Shown here one piece after another: positions 41,928 to 51,716 of a DNA stretch of 64,000 nucleotides. The position numbers were made by a program, and so were the translations under genes. Every line of letters starts with the position of its first letter. The stretch's first letter is position 1. The notes below the pieces were generated by a model, which had not been told where the DNA came from, did not search any database, and saw only the letters and a list, made by a program, of their open reading frames with translations. This DNA is from Limnohabitans sp. T6-20 (GTDB lineage: Bacteria; Pseudomonadota; Gammaproteobacteria; Burkholderiales; Burkholderiaceae_C), in the NCBI RefSeq assembly GCF_003063505.1, contig NZ_NERW01000001.1, forward strand, positions 736,501-800,500, read 5' to 3'.

Positions 41928-42591
41928 GGCGGCCTCCGAACAAGAAGCGTTGGCCGAACCAGTTCAGCGTGGCGCGGGTGGCGATCGACAGCAGCAGGTA
42001 AATGGCGGTGGCGACGATGAAGGCTTCGAAGGCGCGGAAGTTGCGGCTCTGGATCAGGTTGGCGGCAAAGCTCAACTCTTCGGTCGAGATTTGTCCGCAC
42101 ACCGCCGAGCCCAGCATCACGATGATGATCTGGCTCACCAGCGCAGGCCACACGCGCTGCAGTGCAGGCGGCAGCACCACATGGATGAAGGTCTGCATGC
42201 GCGAGAGCGCCAGGCTCATGGCCGCTTCGATCTGCCCGGCCGGTGTGGTCTGGATGCCTGCCCGCACGATCTCGGCCGAATAGGCCCCCAGGTTGATCAC
42301 CATGGCGATCACCGACGACCACTCGGGGCTCAAGCGCACACCCATGGCCGGCAAGCCAAAGAACAGGAAAAAGAGCTGGACGATGAAAGGCGTGTTGCGG
42401 ATCAGCTCCACATAGGCGGCCACGCCTGGGCGGCTCCAGCCAGGCCCCTGGGTGCGCACCCAGGCGCAGCCAATGCCCAACAAAACGCCCAGCACTGCCG
42501 ACACGGCCGTGAGGCCGATCGTCCACGCCACACCCTTGACCAGCAAAGGCCACTCGGTCAAAACCGCCGCAAAGTCCAGCTCAATCGCCAT
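41920..42591 (-). CDS. Polar amino-acid ABC transporter permease
   Basis: This 223-residue permease is the partner of the one downstream. It has YVELIRNTPFIVQLFFLFFG (HisM-family signature), the EAA loop GQIEAAMSLALSRMQTFIHV and hydrophobic segments throughout. The two permeases differ in sequence and form a heterodimer. The gene starts 20 bases after the stop of the binding-protein gene. Confidence 0.92.
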   Translation of the reverse strand: MAIELDFAAVLTEWPLLVKGVAWTIGLTAVSAVLGVLLGIGCAWVRTQGPGWSRPGVAAYVELIRNTPFIVQLFFLFFGLPAMGVRLSPEWSSVIAMVINLGAYSAEIVRAGIQTTPAGQIEAAMSLALSRMQTFIHVVLPPALQRVWPALVSQIIIVMLGSAVCGQISTEELSFAANLIQSRNFRAFEAFIVATAIYLLLSIATRATLNWFGQRFLFGGRRG

Positions 42592-42611
42592 GGCGTCAGC
42601 CTTTCAAGTGC

Positions 42612-43406
42612 TTATTCGGGCAGCTGGCCAGCAGGGCGGCCCAGCCACTTTTGCGCCATCTTGTCGATGTCGCCGGACTTCTTGGCGTCGGCAATGATGG
42701 CGTTGACCTTGGTGCGCAGCGCGTCTTCGCCCTTGCCCACACCGATGAAGTTGGGGCTGTCTTTGAGCAGCAGCTTGTATTCGGTGTTGAGTTGGGGGTT
42801 CTTTTGCATCATCACGCCTGCGACCGACACGCCCGTGGCCAGCAATTGGGTTTGGCCCGCGACGAAAGCGGACACGGTGGCGTTGTTGTCTTCAAAGCGT
42901 TTGATTTCTGTGCCCGCTGGGGCCACCTTGGTCAATTCTTGGTCTTCCAAAGCGCCACGGGTGGCCGCCACGGTTTTGCCTGCCAGGTCCGCCATCGTTT
43001 TGATGCTGATGCTTTTCGGGCCATAAATGCCCTGGAAGAAAGGCGAATAGGCCGATGTGAAGTCGATGACTTTTTCGCGTTCGGCGTTTTTACCCAAAGT
43101 GGAGATGACCAGGTCGGCCTTTTTGGTTTGCAGGTAAGCGATGCGGTTGGCGCTGGTCACGGGCATCAGCTCGATCTTCACGCCCATTTTGGCGGCGATG
43201 AAGTTGGCCATGTCGATGTCCAGGCCTTGGGGCTTGAGGTCGATGCCGACAAAGCCATAAGGTGGGAAGTCGGTCGGGATGGCGATCTTGATCAGCTTGG
43301 TTTTCTGGATGTTGTCCAGCGCGGTCTGGGCATGGCCGGTGCCTGCCAGGGTCAACAGGCTGGCGGCGATGGCAGCGGACAGCACAAGGCGTTTCGAGGT
43401 TTTCAT
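42612..43406 (-). CDS. Polar amino-acid ABC transporter binding protein
   Basis: The product has 264 residues, with a signal peptide (LVLSAAIAASLLTLAGTGHA). The fold is of SBP family 3: KIAIPTDFPPYGFVGIDLKP, GLDIDMANFIAAKMG, RIAYLQTKKADLVIS and KTVAATRGALEDQEL. AGGAG lies eight bases upstream of ATG 43406. The ATG overlaps the GntR stop by four bases (ATGA). The amino acid cannot be specified. Confidence 0.93.
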   Translation of the reverse strand: MKTSKRLVLSAAIAASLLTLAGTGHAQTALDNIQKTKLIKIAIPTDFPPYGFVGIDLKPQGLDIDMANFIAAKMGVKIELMPVTSANRIAYLQTKKADLVISTLGKNAEREKVIDFTSAYSPFFQGIYGPKSISIKTMADLAGKTVAATRGALEDQELTKVAPAGTEIKRFEDNNATVSAFVAGQTQLLATGVSVAGVMMQKNPQLNTEYKLLLKDSPNFIGVGKGEDALRTKVNAIIADAKKSGDIDKMAQKWLGRPAGQLPE

Positions 43407-44239
43407 AGCAAGGCTCCTAGGTAGGTGGAAGGTGAGGTGGATGAGGAAGAAGATGTGGATGAGGGAGAACAGCGTGCCGGCCGCAAGGTGGTTTTCTTGG
43501 TCGCCGCGCCGGGTGCGTTCATGGGGGCCAGTGCCAAACGCAACTCGGCCAGCGGGTCGGCAGGCGCGGCGTTGATCTGCAAGGCCGATTGCACCTGGCC
43601 GATGTGCTCGGCCATCAGCCGCTCGGCCGTTTCCTTGTCGCCGCGCTCGAGCGCCTGCACGATCTCGATGTGTTCCTGGCAGGACTTCACCGCGTCGTGG
43701 CTCGACTGGTAGAGCATGGCGATCAGGGTGGTGCGTGCGGTGAAGTCGCGCAGCGTGTCGGCCAGCAGCTGATTGCCCAGGCACTCGGCCAGGCACACAT
43801 GAAAGTCGCCGAGCAAAAAGCTGCGGCGGCCCACGTCGTCTTGTTTGAGCGCGGTTTTCTCTTGCTGGATGTGTTGCTTCAGGCGCTTGAGCGTGGTCTT
43901 GTCCATGGCCCCGGCGCTGCGGATCAGGCCCGTCTCGATCACCCGGCGGGCTTCAAAGGCCTCGCGGGCTTCGGTCTTGGAGGGCTGCACCACAAACCAG
44001 CCCCGGCGCGAGCTGACTTGCACGATGCCGCGTGCGGCCAGTTGCATCAGCGCTTCGCGCACCAGGGTACGGCTGCAGTCAAACAGCATCGACAAAGCCT
44101 GCTCGCCCAAGCGTGCGCCGGGCATCAGCTTTTGGGCCAGGATCGCTTCAACGATCCGGTCGGCAATGTCTTTGGAGTTCACAACCAGGGCTTCCTTTGC
44201 TTGAACCTCTAGCGAATACCGTGCCACTTGTTTTGGCAT
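43403..44239 (-). CDS. GntR-family (FCD) transcriptional regulator
   Basis: This 278-residue regulator has an N-terminal winged helix (LGEQALSMLFDCSRTLVREA, LAARGIVQVSSRRGWFVVQP) and an all-helical FCD ligand domain with metal-binding residues (FHVCLAECLGNQLLADTLRD and SCQEHIEIVQAL). The C-terminal 25 residues are Ser-rich and look non-conserved; the end overlaps the transporter operon's ribosome binding site. It leads the ABC transporter operon and probably represses it. A perfect palindrome overlaps its own start codon. Confidence 0.9.
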   Translation of the reverse strand: MPKQVARYSLEVQAKEALVVNSKDIADRIVEAILAQKLMPGARLGEQALSMLFDCSRTLVREALMQLAARGIVQVSSRRGWFVVQPSKTEAREAFEARRVIETGLIRSAGAMDKTTLKRLKQHIQQEKTALKQDDVGRRSFLLGDFHVCLAECLGNQLLADTLRDFTARTTLIAMLYQSSHDAVKSCQEHIEIVQALERGDKETAERLMAEHIGQVQSALQINAAPADPLAELRLALAPMNAPGAATKKTTLRPARCSPSSTSSSSSTSPSTYLGALL

Positions 44240-44253
44240 CTTGTATGCAAGAT
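44238..44253. promoter_or_regulatory. Perfect palindrome overlapping gntR start codon (candidate operator)
   Basis: ATCTTGTATGCAAGAT has six-base arms ATCTTG/CAAGAT around TATG. It covers the last bases of the ATG of the gntR gene, in reverse orientation, and extends into the leader. FCD-type GntR proteins bind short palindromes of TTGTATNCAA type, so it is a good autoregulatory operator candidate. Confidence 0.5.
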
Positions 44254-44358
44254 TTGTGCATCATAGGTGTGCGCAAATCACTCGTGGCTCATGGATTTCC
44301 CTTGCCTGGTGCGTGCATTTGCACCAATTTGCGTTGCGCCCCCAAACTGTGGCTCAGC

Positions 44359-44395
44359 AAAAAGGGCCTGACAGGTGTCACCCTGTCAGGCCCTT
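44359..44395 (-). terminator. Rho-independent terminator of yebC
   Basis: A long stem (AAGGGCCTGACAGG at 44362-44375 with CCTGTCAGGCCCTT at 44382-44395) is followed on the reverse strand by a run of T (44359-44363 read in reverse). It lies just after the yebC stop. Confidence 0.85.
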
Positions 44396-44413
44396 GGCCG
44401 GAGAGCAGGTTGC

Positions 44414-45127
44414 TTAACCCGCCAGACCCACAAACACGTTCTGCACGTCGTCGTTGTTATCGATCGCACCCAAAAAGGCCTCAACTTCTTCAAGCTGTTC
44501 GGGGCTCAGGTTGGCCGGATCGACAGGGTTCTTGGGTTTGTAGCCCAGCTTGGCCGACACCACGGTGAAGCCGTGTTCGGGCAGGGCGCGGCTGACCAAG
44601 TCCAGATCGGTCGCTTCGGTGATGAACACGGTCACGCCGTCTTCGTCGGCGGGCTCAAAGTCTTGCGCACCGGCTTCGATGGCGGCCAGCTCGGGGTCGG
44701 CTCCGGCCTGGGTGGGCTCGGCTTCGATCATGCCCACATGGTCAAAATCCCAGGACACCGAACCCGATGTGCCTTGTTGGCCCTTGCGAAACAGCACGCG
44801 CATCTCGGACGCGGTGCGGTTCACGTTGTCGGTCAGCACCTCGATCATCACGGGCACCTGGTGCGGGGCAAAGCCTTCGTAAATCACGCGGTCAAAGCTG
44901 ACGGCATCGCCTAAGAGGCCCGCGCCTTTCTTGATGGCGCGCTCCAGGGTTTCCTTGGGCATGGAGACCTTGCGGGCCTGCTCGACCACCAGACGCAGGC
45001 GCGAGTTGGCCGCAGGGTCGGCGCCGTTGCGGGCGGCGATCATGATGTCTTTGGCCAGGCGACCAAACAATTTGCCTCTGGCGTCTGCGGCTTGTGCTTT
45101 GCCTTTGGCTTTCCATTGCGCGCCCAT
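44414..45127 (-). CDS. YebC/PmpR-family transcriptional regulator or translation factor
   Basis: This 237-residue protein has the TACO1/YebC start [20 protein letters not shown] and the core [40 protein letters not shown] and [15 protein letters not shown]. Most YebC proteins begin MAGHSKW-; here [10 protein letters not shown] replaces it, so it belongs to the YeeN-like branch. Family members regulate transcription (PmpR) or relieve ribosome stalling. ATG 45127 is the natural start. Confidence 0.92.
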   Translation of the reverse strand: MGAQWKAKGKAQAADARGKLFGRLAKDIMIAARNGADPAANSRLRLVVEQARKVSMPKETLERAIKKGAGLLGDAVSFDRVIYEGFAPHQVPVMIEVLTDNVNRTASEMRVLFRKGQQGTSGSVSWDFDHVGMIEAEPTQAGADPELAAIEAGAQDFEPADEDGVTVFITEATDLDLVSRALPEHGFTVVSAKLGYKPKNPVDPANLSPEQLEEVEAFLGAIDNNDDVQNVFVGLAG

Positions 45128-45328
45128 GGGTGTGTTCCTAGGTTGGGGGCCGCGCTCAAGGGGCGCTGGCCGGGTAAGGGGGTGCCAAGTCGGGTGACTT
45201 GGCATGTGTCTGAAGGGGTATCAGTTTAATCGCCCGGCTGTTGGCCTCCCAAGTTGGACTGCGCGCAGGCGTTGGCCCTGGCATCACGTAAGCAAAACTG
45301 GGGGGCATTTGAGATAAAGTCATGGGTT

Positions 45329-45379
45329 AAACCACCTTAAAAGGGCGGTTTCCGAATCCGTCCGACGCACCGTCGGGCG
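45329..45379 (+). promoter_or_regulatory. Leader hairpins upstream of isocitrate dehydrogenase gene
   Basis: AAACCACC (45329-45336) can pair with GGCGGTTT (45344-45351) with one mismatch, and CCGACG/CGTCGG close by forms a second hairpin (about 45361-45377). Both lie within 90 bases of the start codon at 45420. They may be a regulatory leader or a terminator-like barrier; no known riboswitch was recognised. Confidence 0.3.
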
Positions 45380-45419
45380 ATGTATTCCTTTTTCCACATC
45401 CCTGATAACGAGAGTACCC

Positions 45420-47657
45420 ATGGCTGCAGACAAATCCAAGATCATTTACACCCTGACAGACGAAGCCCCTTTGCTGGCCACAGCCTCGTTCCTGCCGATC
45501 ATCCGCACGTTTGCAGCGCCTGCCGGCATTGAAGTGGCCGAGAGCGACATTTCTGTGGCTGCCCGTATCTTGGGTGAATTTTCTGACTTGCTGCCCCCCG
45601 AACAACGTGCACCCAACAACCTGGCCGAGCTGGGCAAACTGACGCTGAACCCCTCCGCCAACATCATCAAGCTGCCCAACATCAGCGCCTCGGTGGGCCA
45701 ATTGGTCGCCGCCATCAAGGAACTGCAGGGCAAGGGCTACGCATTGCCCGACTACCCTGAAAACGCCAAGACAGACGAAGAAAAGGCCTTGAAGGCCCGC
45801 TACAACAAGTGCACCGGCTCTGCCGTGAATCCCGTGCTGCGCGAAGGCAACTCGGACCGCCGCGCGCCCCGCGCCGTGAAAGAGTTTGCCCGCAAGAACC
45901 CGCACAGCATGGCCGAGTGGAGCCAAGCCTCGCGCTCGCACGTGTCGCACATGCACGCTGGCGACTTCTACCACGGCGAAAAGTCCATGACCCTGGACCG
46001 CGCTCGCGAAGTGAAGATGGAGCTGATCACCAAGAGTGGCAAAACGATCGTGCTCAAACCCAAAGTCGCGCTGCTTGATCGCGAGGTCATTGACAGCATG
46101 TTCATGAGCAAGAAAGCCTTGCTCGAGTTCTATGAAAAAGAAATCGAAGATGCACACAAAACCGGCGTGATGTTCTCGCTGCACGTCAAAGCCACCATGA
46201 TGAAGGTCTCGCACCCCATCGTGTTCGGTCACTGCGTCAAGATTTTCTACAAAGAGGCGTTTGCCAAGCACGCCAAGCTGTTCGAAGAACTGGGTGTGAA
46301 CGTGAATAACGGCATGGCCGATCTGTACAGCAAGATCGCAGCACTGCCCCAGTCCAAGCAAGACGAAATCAAGCGTGACCTGCACGCCTGCCACGAAGGC
46401 CGCCCAGAGTTGGCCATGGTGGACTCGGCCAAAGGCATCACCAACTTCCATTCGCCCAACGACGTGATCGTGGACGCTTCCATGCCCGCCATGATCCGCA
46501 ACGGCGGCAAGATGTGGGGCGCCGATGGCCGCCTGAAAGACGTCAAGGCCGTGATGCCTGAGTCGACTTTTGCCCGCATCTACCAAGAAATGATCAACTT
46601 CTGCAAATGGCACGGTGCGTTCGATCCCAAGACCATGGGCACCGTGCCCAACGTCGGCCTGATGGCCCAGCAAGCCGAAGAGTACGGCTCGCACGATAAG
46701 ACGTTTGAAATCTCCGAAGACGGCGTGGCCAACATCACTGACATCAATACCGGTGAAGTGCTCTTGTCTGAAAACGTGGAGGCCGGTGACATCTGGCGCA
46801 TGTGCCAGGTCAAAGACGCGGCGATCCGCGACTGGGTCAAGCTGGCCGTGACCCGCGCCCGCAACTCCGGCATGCCCGTGGTGTTCTGGCTCGACCAGTA
46901 CCGTCCACACGAAGCCCAGTTGATCACCAAAGTCAAGATGTACCTGCACGAGCACAACACGGCCGGTCTGGAAATCCAGATCATGAGCCAGGTGCGTGCC
47001 ATGCGTTACACCCTGGAGCGCGTGGTGCGCGGTCTGGACACCATCAGCGCCACAGGCAACATCTTGCGTGACTACCTGACCGACTTGTTCCCGATCATGG
47101 AACTGGGCACCTCGGCCAAGATGCTGTCCATCGTGCCTTTGATGGCCGGTGGCGGCATGTACGAAACCGGTGCGGGTGGCTCGGCCCCCAAGCACGTGCA
47201 GCAACTGGTGGAAGAAAACCACCTGCGCTGGGATTCGCTGGGCGAGTTCTTGGCGCTGGCCGTCAGCTTTGAAGACCTGGGCCTGAAAACCAACAACGCT
47301 AAGGCCACCGTGTTGTCCAAGACCTTGGACGCGGCTACCGGCAAGCTCTTGGACAACAACAAGAACCCTTCGCCTAAAACAGGTCAGCTCGACAACCGTG
47401 GTAGCCAGTTCTACTTGGCCATGTACTGGGCTCAGGAGCTGGCAGCACAAACCGAAGACGCTGCGCTGGCTGCCCAGTTCGCGCCTTTGGCTAAGCAATT
47501 GACCGACAACGAAAAGAAAATCGTGGACGAGCTCAACGCGGTGCAAGGCAAGCCTGTCGACATCGGCGGTTACTACATGCCTGACCAAGCCAAGTTGGCC
47601 GCCATCATGCGTCCCAGCGCGACCTTCAATGCGGCACTGGCTGCGGTGAAGGGCTGA
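45420..47657 (+). CDS. icd: NADP-dependent isocitrate dehydrogenase, monomeric type
   Basis: This 745-residue enzyme oxidises isocitrate to 2-oxoglutarate in the TCA cycle with NADP. The large single-subunit class is recognised from length (about 740) and from segments such as [36 protein letters not shown] substrate region (here [20 protein letters not shown]), [19 protein letters not shown] and [23 protein letters not shown] 45420 gives the standard N terminus MAADKSK. The gene stands alone. Confidence 0.97.
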   Translation: MAADKSKIIYTLTDEAPLLATASFLPIIRTFAAPAGIEVAESDISVAARILGEFSDLLPPEQRAPNNLAELGKLTLNPSANIIKLPNISASVGQLVAAIKELQGKGYALPDYPENAKTDEEKALKARYNKCTGSAVNPVLREGNSDRRAPRAVKEFARKNPHSMAEWSQASRSHVSHMHAGDFYHGEKSMTLDRAREVKMELITKSGKTIVLKPKVALLDREVIDSMFMSKKALLEFYEKEIEDAHKTGVMFSLHVKATMMKVSHPIVFGHCVKIFYKEAFAKHAKLFEELGVNVNNGMADLYSKIAALPQSKQDEIKRDLHACHEGRPELAMVDSAKGITNFHSPNDVIVDASMPAMIRNGGKMWGADGRLKDVKAVMPESTFARIYQEMINFCKWHGAFDPKTMGTVPNVGLMAQQAEEYGSHDKTFEISEDGVANITDINTGEVLLSENVEAGDIWRMCQVKDAAIRDWVKLAVTRARNSGMPVVFWLDQYRPHEAQLITKVKMYLHEHNTAGLEIQIMSQVRAMRYTLERVVRGLDTISATGNILRDYLTDLFPIMELGTSAKMLSIVPLMAGGGMYETGAGGSAPKHVQQLVEENHLRWDSLGEFLALAVSFEDLGLKTNNAKATVLSKTLDAATGKLLDNNKNPSPKTGQLDNRGSQFYLAMYWAQELAAQTEDAALAAQFAPLAKQLTDNEKKIVDELNAVQGKPVDIGGYYMPDQAKLAAIMRPSATFNAALAAVKG

Positions 47658-47732
47658 GCCAGAAGCCTTGTCCTGCAGGTCGACGCTTTAAACTGCGACG
47701 ATGCAGGCTTTGGCCCAGGTGCCGAGTCTTTT

Positions 47733-47806
47733 GTGGGAGCGAGCCCCTGCTCGCGAATGTGCACCTGAGCTCCTGCAGCCCTTTGGCCGCAGGGGCGGCC
47801 TTCGAC
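47733..47806. repeat. REP-like pair, types A and B, after icd
   Basis: A type A hairpin (head GTGGGA, stem GCGAGC, loop CCCT) lies at about 47733-47759 and a degenerate inverted type B hairpin (stem GGCCGC/GCGGCC) at about 47779-47806. They lie in the 192-bp gap between the convergent icd and Hsp70-like genes. Confidence 0.7.
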
Positions 47807-47849
47807 AGGGACCGTGGTTGGTGCTTCGGCTGAATGGCTTTTTTGGCGC

Positions 47850-49169
47850 TCAGCGGCTGTAAGCCAAGCCCAGTGCCACGCCGCCAAACAAATCACCTTC
47901 CACCAGCTTCACACCCGTGAACTCGGCCTGCAAGGCTTGTTGGAAAGTACGCAATGCCGATGAACCGCCGGTGAGGTAAATCGCGTCCAGCGACGCATCC
48001 GTCAGGCCCGCGCGCTGCACACATTCGCGCGCACAGGCCACGGTGCGGGCCAGCAAATCGTGCAAATGGGCTTGCATGTCGGCAACGCCCAAGGTGGCTT
48101 GCAAGTCGCGCTCAACCACGGCCAAGTCCATGTCGGCTTGGGCATTGTTCACAGAGCAGCCGATCTTGGCTTGTTCCACCTCGTGCGCGATGAGGTGGCC
48201 GTGCCGCTCGGTCAGCACTTGCATCAAGCGTTCGTGCAAACGCAGATCGCGGTAATTGCTGCGCAGTGTTTTGGCATGGGCAATGGCTTTGGGCTGGTAT
48301 TGCCAATGGATCAAATGCCATGTGGCCAGATCAAAAAACACCCGGCTGGGTACTTCGCGTTGCTCGGGCCCCAGGTGTTTGTAGCCCAGCAGTGGCATGA
48401 CCTGGGCCAAGTTGAGTTGGCGGTCGTAGTCGGTGCCGCCAATGTGCACGCCGGTGGTGGCCAGCACATCTTGGTTGCGGTCAGCGTTGTGCATGAGGTC
48501 GGGTCCCAGACGCACCACCGTGAAGTCCGATGTGCCGCCTCCGAGGTCCACCACCAGCACGGTGCTTTCTTTCGTGAGGCGCTGTTCGTAATCCAGCGCG
48601 GCGGCGATGGGCTCCAATTGAAAGGACACCTCGTCAAAACCCACCGATTGCACCGCTTGGCGCAACGAGGCTTCGGCTTGCGCATCCCGCTCGGGGTCGT
48701 CGTCTACAAAGTGCACGGGCCTGCCCATCACCACGCGTCGAGGCGCGGTGCCCAGGCTTTGGGTGGCGCGTTCGCGCAGGGTGGCCAAAAAGGTGCAAAT
48801 GATGTCCTGAAAACTGATCTGCTGGTGGCCGATTTGGGTCGTTTCCATCAACAACGGACTGCCCAGCAGGCTCTTGAGCGAGCGCATCAGGCGGCCTTCG
48901 GTGCCTTCCAAATAGTGCTTGAGGGCATCCCGGCCGAAGTGGGTGCTGTTGTCTTCGCCGTTGTAGAACACGGCGGTGGGCATGGCCATGGCATCACCTT
49001 CCAGGGCGATCAGGCGCGCTGCACCCTGATCGCCAACCCAGGCCATGGCGGAGTTGGAGGTGCCGAAATCAATGCCGAGGGTGCCGGCGGCGGAAGACAT
49101 CATGGGTGGGAACTTGTGCGCGAGAGGATCGAAGCCCGCTGGGGGCGTAGACATGCCAAACAGGGACAT
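47850..49169 (-). CDS. Hsp70-family protein, YegD-like
   Basis: This 439-residue protein has the actin-like ATPase domain of Hsp70 but no substrate-binding domain. Phosphate loops are LGIDFGTSNSAMAW and VLVVDLGGGTSDFTVVRLG; the adenosine motif is AIYLTGGSSALRTFQQAL. This matches the YegD branch of shortened Hsp70 proteins. Its function is unclear (perhaps in stress). ATG 49169 is used; ATG 49154 is an alternative. There is no DnaJ or GrpE neighbour. Confidence 0.9.
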   Translation of the reverse strand: MSLFGMSTPPAGFDPLAHKFPPMMSSAAGTLGIDFGTSNSAMAWVGDQGAARLIALEGDAMAMPTAVFYNGEDNSTHFGRDALKHYLEGTEGRLMRSLKSLLGSPLLMETTQIGHQQISFQDIICTFLATLRERATQSLGTAPRRVVMGRPVHFVDDDPERDAQAEASLRQAVQSVGFDEVSFQLEPIAAALDYEQRLTKESTVLVVDLGGGTSDFTVVRLGPDLMHNADRNQDVLATTGVHIGGTDYDRQLNLAQVMPLLGYKHLGPEQREVPSRVFFDLATWHLIHWQYQPKAIAHAKTLRSNYRDLRLHERLMQVLTERHGHLIAHEVEQAKIGCSVNNAQADMDLAVVERDLQATLGVADMQAHLHDLLARTVACARECVQRAGLTDASLDAIYLTGGSSALRTFQQALQAEFTGVKLVEGDLFGGVALGLAYSR

Positions 49170-49378
49170 GTTTGAGGACCGGGCATTTTGCCACCAAGCG
49201 TGCCATGGTCAGTCCGTGCAGAACCATTCAGGAGTGATGTTCATGGGCAATCTAAAGCATCAAAGGTGATAATCGATAAAAATATTAAAAATGAAACACC
49301 TGGTAAGTATGCGTACGTTTCAAAACCCAGGGCGCTAACTTGGCCATCTTGATGTGGTGATACAGCAGGAAGCACAAC

Positions 49379-51151
49379 GTGAAAAAAATACGGAAAACAT
49401 TGTTTCTTTGCGCCACAAGTGCAGCCTGTTTTCAGACCCATGCCATTGATTTCAGCTTGGGTGAAGGGATTCGTGGCCAGCTCAATGGTGCGGTCACTCT
49501 GGGGGCACAATTTCGTGCGGAGTCTGCCAGTCCCGACGTTTATGCCGATTGGCCATCCAGGGCTCTACCCGGTCTTACCAGGGGGCAATTACAGGGGCAA
49601 ACCGGCGGTTCCGATTTGAACTTTGGCAAGGGCGACCCAGTATCCAATGTCCTCAAAGCGGTGGTGGAGCTGGATCTCAAAAAAGACAATTTCGGCTTGT
49701 TCTTGCGAGGCAGCGCATGGAACGACTTTGCTTTGGGCCAGAAAAATGTGGCGTATGGCAACTACCCCAATGGCTTTCAGGCCAACCAGCCATTGAGTGA
49801 CCGTGGGTTTGCGTCCAGTGCCCAATTCAGCAACGCCGAGTTGCGCGATGCCTTTTTCTACGGCCAGTTCAAGGGTGCAGATCAAACTGAGCTGGATATT
49901 CGCGTCGGTCGTCAGCTGCTTGACTGGGGTGGCTCGGTGCTGCACACGGGGGGTATCAATGCGGGCATCCATGCCAGCGACTACCCGTCACAGCAACGCC
50001 CCGGAGCACTGTCTTCAGAAGGTAAATTGCCGTTGGGCATGTTGAATGCCAAATGGGCGACTGGAAAGTTGTGGAGCCTGGAAGGGTTTGTGGCCTATGA
50101 GTCACGCAGTGCCGTTTTGCCGGGCTGCGGTACCTATTTTGATGTGAGCTCATTTGCGCCACAGGGTTGTGACTTTGCCGCATTGGCAGGGGCGTCAGAG
50201 CGCAGCTTTTTAAGCAGTGGCTCTTATTTGCACCGCAATACGGATGTGAAGGCCAGCCGTTCTGGCCAATACGGTGTGTCATTGGGCTACAAGGCGCAGC
50301 CGTGGGATGCAGACTTCAAGCTTTACGCGATGAACACGCACAGCACCCTACCCAGTTTGCGCATGACGATCAATACAACGACCCCTGGTCTTCGTTTGGT
50401 CAATTACAGCATGGTGTATCCCGAAGATGTGTCGTTGTTTGGTGTGAGTTTTCTCAAGAAATTTTCACAGACAAGTCGCGTTTTTGGCGAAGTGGCGTAT
50501 CGGCCTGATCAGCCCATTCATTTGAATGCCTATGACGTGCTGTCTGGATTTGTCACTCGCAGCCCCACCTCGGTTCTTGCGCTCCACAAGGGCATTGGAA
50601 CCATCCCTGCTGGGGGGACATTCGATGCGTACGACCGCTTTGGTGTGGTGACGGGCAGCTTGGGGGTGGACATGGTGTATCCGAAGTTCATGGGCGCGGA
50701 CCGTGTTGTTTGGCTGGCCGAGGTGGGCTTCAGTCAGGTCAATGGCTTGCCAGACACTTCTGTGCTGCGCTATGGGCGGGCCTTGCCATACAACGGTGCA
50801 GCTTATGTGGGCGGTGCGGCCTGTCTAGATGCGGTGCCCGGCAAAACATGTACCAGCGATGGCTATATTTCTCAGCGTGCCTGGGGTTTGAAAATGCTGG
50901 TGACAGCTACTTATTCCCAGACCATCTTGGGCATCACACTGATCCCCTCGATTCTGTGGACCAAGGACGTCAAGGGGTACTCATACGATGGCGCATATTC
51001 GGAAGGCCGAACGCTGCTGCGTCCAGCTTTGCGCGCCGAAATAGGCCAAAATTATTTTGCCGAGATCCAGTACAGCCGCTTCAGTGGTGGTCGATACAAC
51101 TTGCTTGTTGATCGCGATTTTGTCAGCGTCATGGTCGGTGTTCGCTTTTGA
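49379..51151 (+). CDS. DUF1302-family outer membrane protein
   Basis: The product has 590 residues. GTG 49379 is preceded by CAGGAAGC. A signal peptide (KTLFLCATSAACFQTHA) is followed by a beta-rich mature region, and the final residues VSVMVGVRF are consistent with an outer-membrane C terminus. Typical DUF1302 segments include RVGRQLLDWGGSVLHTGGIN and YPEDVSLFGVSF. The family is often linked to sterol or lipid uptake, but here no such genes are adjacent. The AT-rich 210-bp region upstream would hold its promoter. Confidence 0.85.
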   Translation: MKKIRKTLFLCATSAACFQTHAIDFSLGEGIRGQLNGAVTLGAQFRAESASPDVYADWPSRALPGLTRGQLQGQTGGSDLNFGKGDPVSNVLKAVVELDLKKDNFGLFLRGSAWNDFALGQKNVAYGNYPNGFQANQPLSDRGFASSAQFSNAELRDAFFYGQFKGADQTELDIRVGRQLLDWGGSVLHTGGINAGIHASDYPSQQRPGALSSEGKLPLGMLNAKWATGKLWSLEGFVAYESRSAVLPGCGTYFDVSSFAPQGCDFAALAGASERSFLSSGSYLHRNTDVKASRSGQYGVSLGYKAQPWDADFKLYAMNTHSTLPSLRMTINTTTPGLRLVNYSMVYPEDVSLFGVSFLKKFSQTSRVFGEVAYRPDQPIHLNAYDVLSGFVTRSPTSVLALHKGIGTIPAGGTFDAYDRFGVVTGSLGVDMVYPKFMGADRVVWLAEVGFSQVNGLPDTSVLRYGRALPYNGAAYVGGAACLDAVPGKTCTSDGYISQRAWGLKMLVTATYSQTILGITLIPSILWTKDVKGYSYDGAYSEGRTLLRPALRAEIGQNYFAEIQYSRFSGGRYNLLVDRDFVSVMVGVRF

Positions 51152-51206
51152 CGGTCAATTGCATCTGTGATGTTTTTTAGGGCCAAGACTTCAGAAAAAT
51201 CCGAGC

Positions 51207-51485
51207 TTACCGTCGATTGAAATATTGGCGCATCTCGGCCAGTGTTTTTGACTCTTTGGATTGAATAGGCACCACCTTGGATGGACTATCCGGAAAAAGA
51301 TCTTCTTGGCTCAGGTTGTACCTTTCCATCAAGGCTTTGATTTGTGTTGTGCCTGTGTCAATTTCTTCTTGACGGATTTGAGCTTGCTCCAGCTCCAGCG
51401 CAATCCGTTTAGCCGATTCCATTGATTGGGCTATTTTCAAATCCAGGTCGGCCTTTTGTTGTTGCAATTGTTTGAGTGAAGACAT
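51207..51485 (-). CDS. Short H-NS-like protein lacking the DNA-binding motif
   Basis: The product has 92 residues. The N-terminal half is a coiled coil (SLKQLQQQKADLDLKIAQSM) followed by IKALMERYNLSQEDLF, which resembles the dimerisation/linker part of betaproteobacterial H-NS-like proteins (typically VKALMAEYGLTAADL-type). The usual C-terminal DNA-binding motif (WSGRGRxPxW-type) is absent: the tail reads KVVPIQSKESKTLAEMRQYF. It could act like H-NST as a dominant-negative H-NS partner. It is convergent with the DUF1302 gene and divergent from the sensor kinase gene. Confidence 0.6.
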   Translation of the reverse strand: MSSLKQLQQQKADLDLKIAQSMESAKRIALELEQAQIRQEEIDTGTTQIKALMERYNLSQEDLFPDSPSKVVPIQSKESKTLAEMRQYFNRR

Positions 51486-51716
51486 GGCGCAATTCCAAAA
51501 GAAGATGAAGACACGATGGGCTGGAATCTAACAGTGCACTGTGTGGGTTTTCACATCAAACTTCATGGAAGCACACAGATCCTCACGGCGGGTTTGGCGG
51601 TTGTTGTTTTGTTGCGCTCAATGCTCACAATTGCTCTCACTTCGAAGGAGAAATGTCCTGTCAGTTTGGGCATTGCCGGTTTTTTTGATCTCAAGCTTCT
51701 ATGATTTAACAAAACC

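Noticed and set aside
45327-47588. 753-residue open frame antisense to icd
   Set aside because: Long only because of codon bias in the real isocitrate dehydrogenase gene; no motif or ribosome binding site.
51516-51704. 62-residue open frame before the sensor kinase
   Set aside because: No convincing ribosome site, mixed hydrophobic pattern and no homology; the region more probably holds the kinase promoter.
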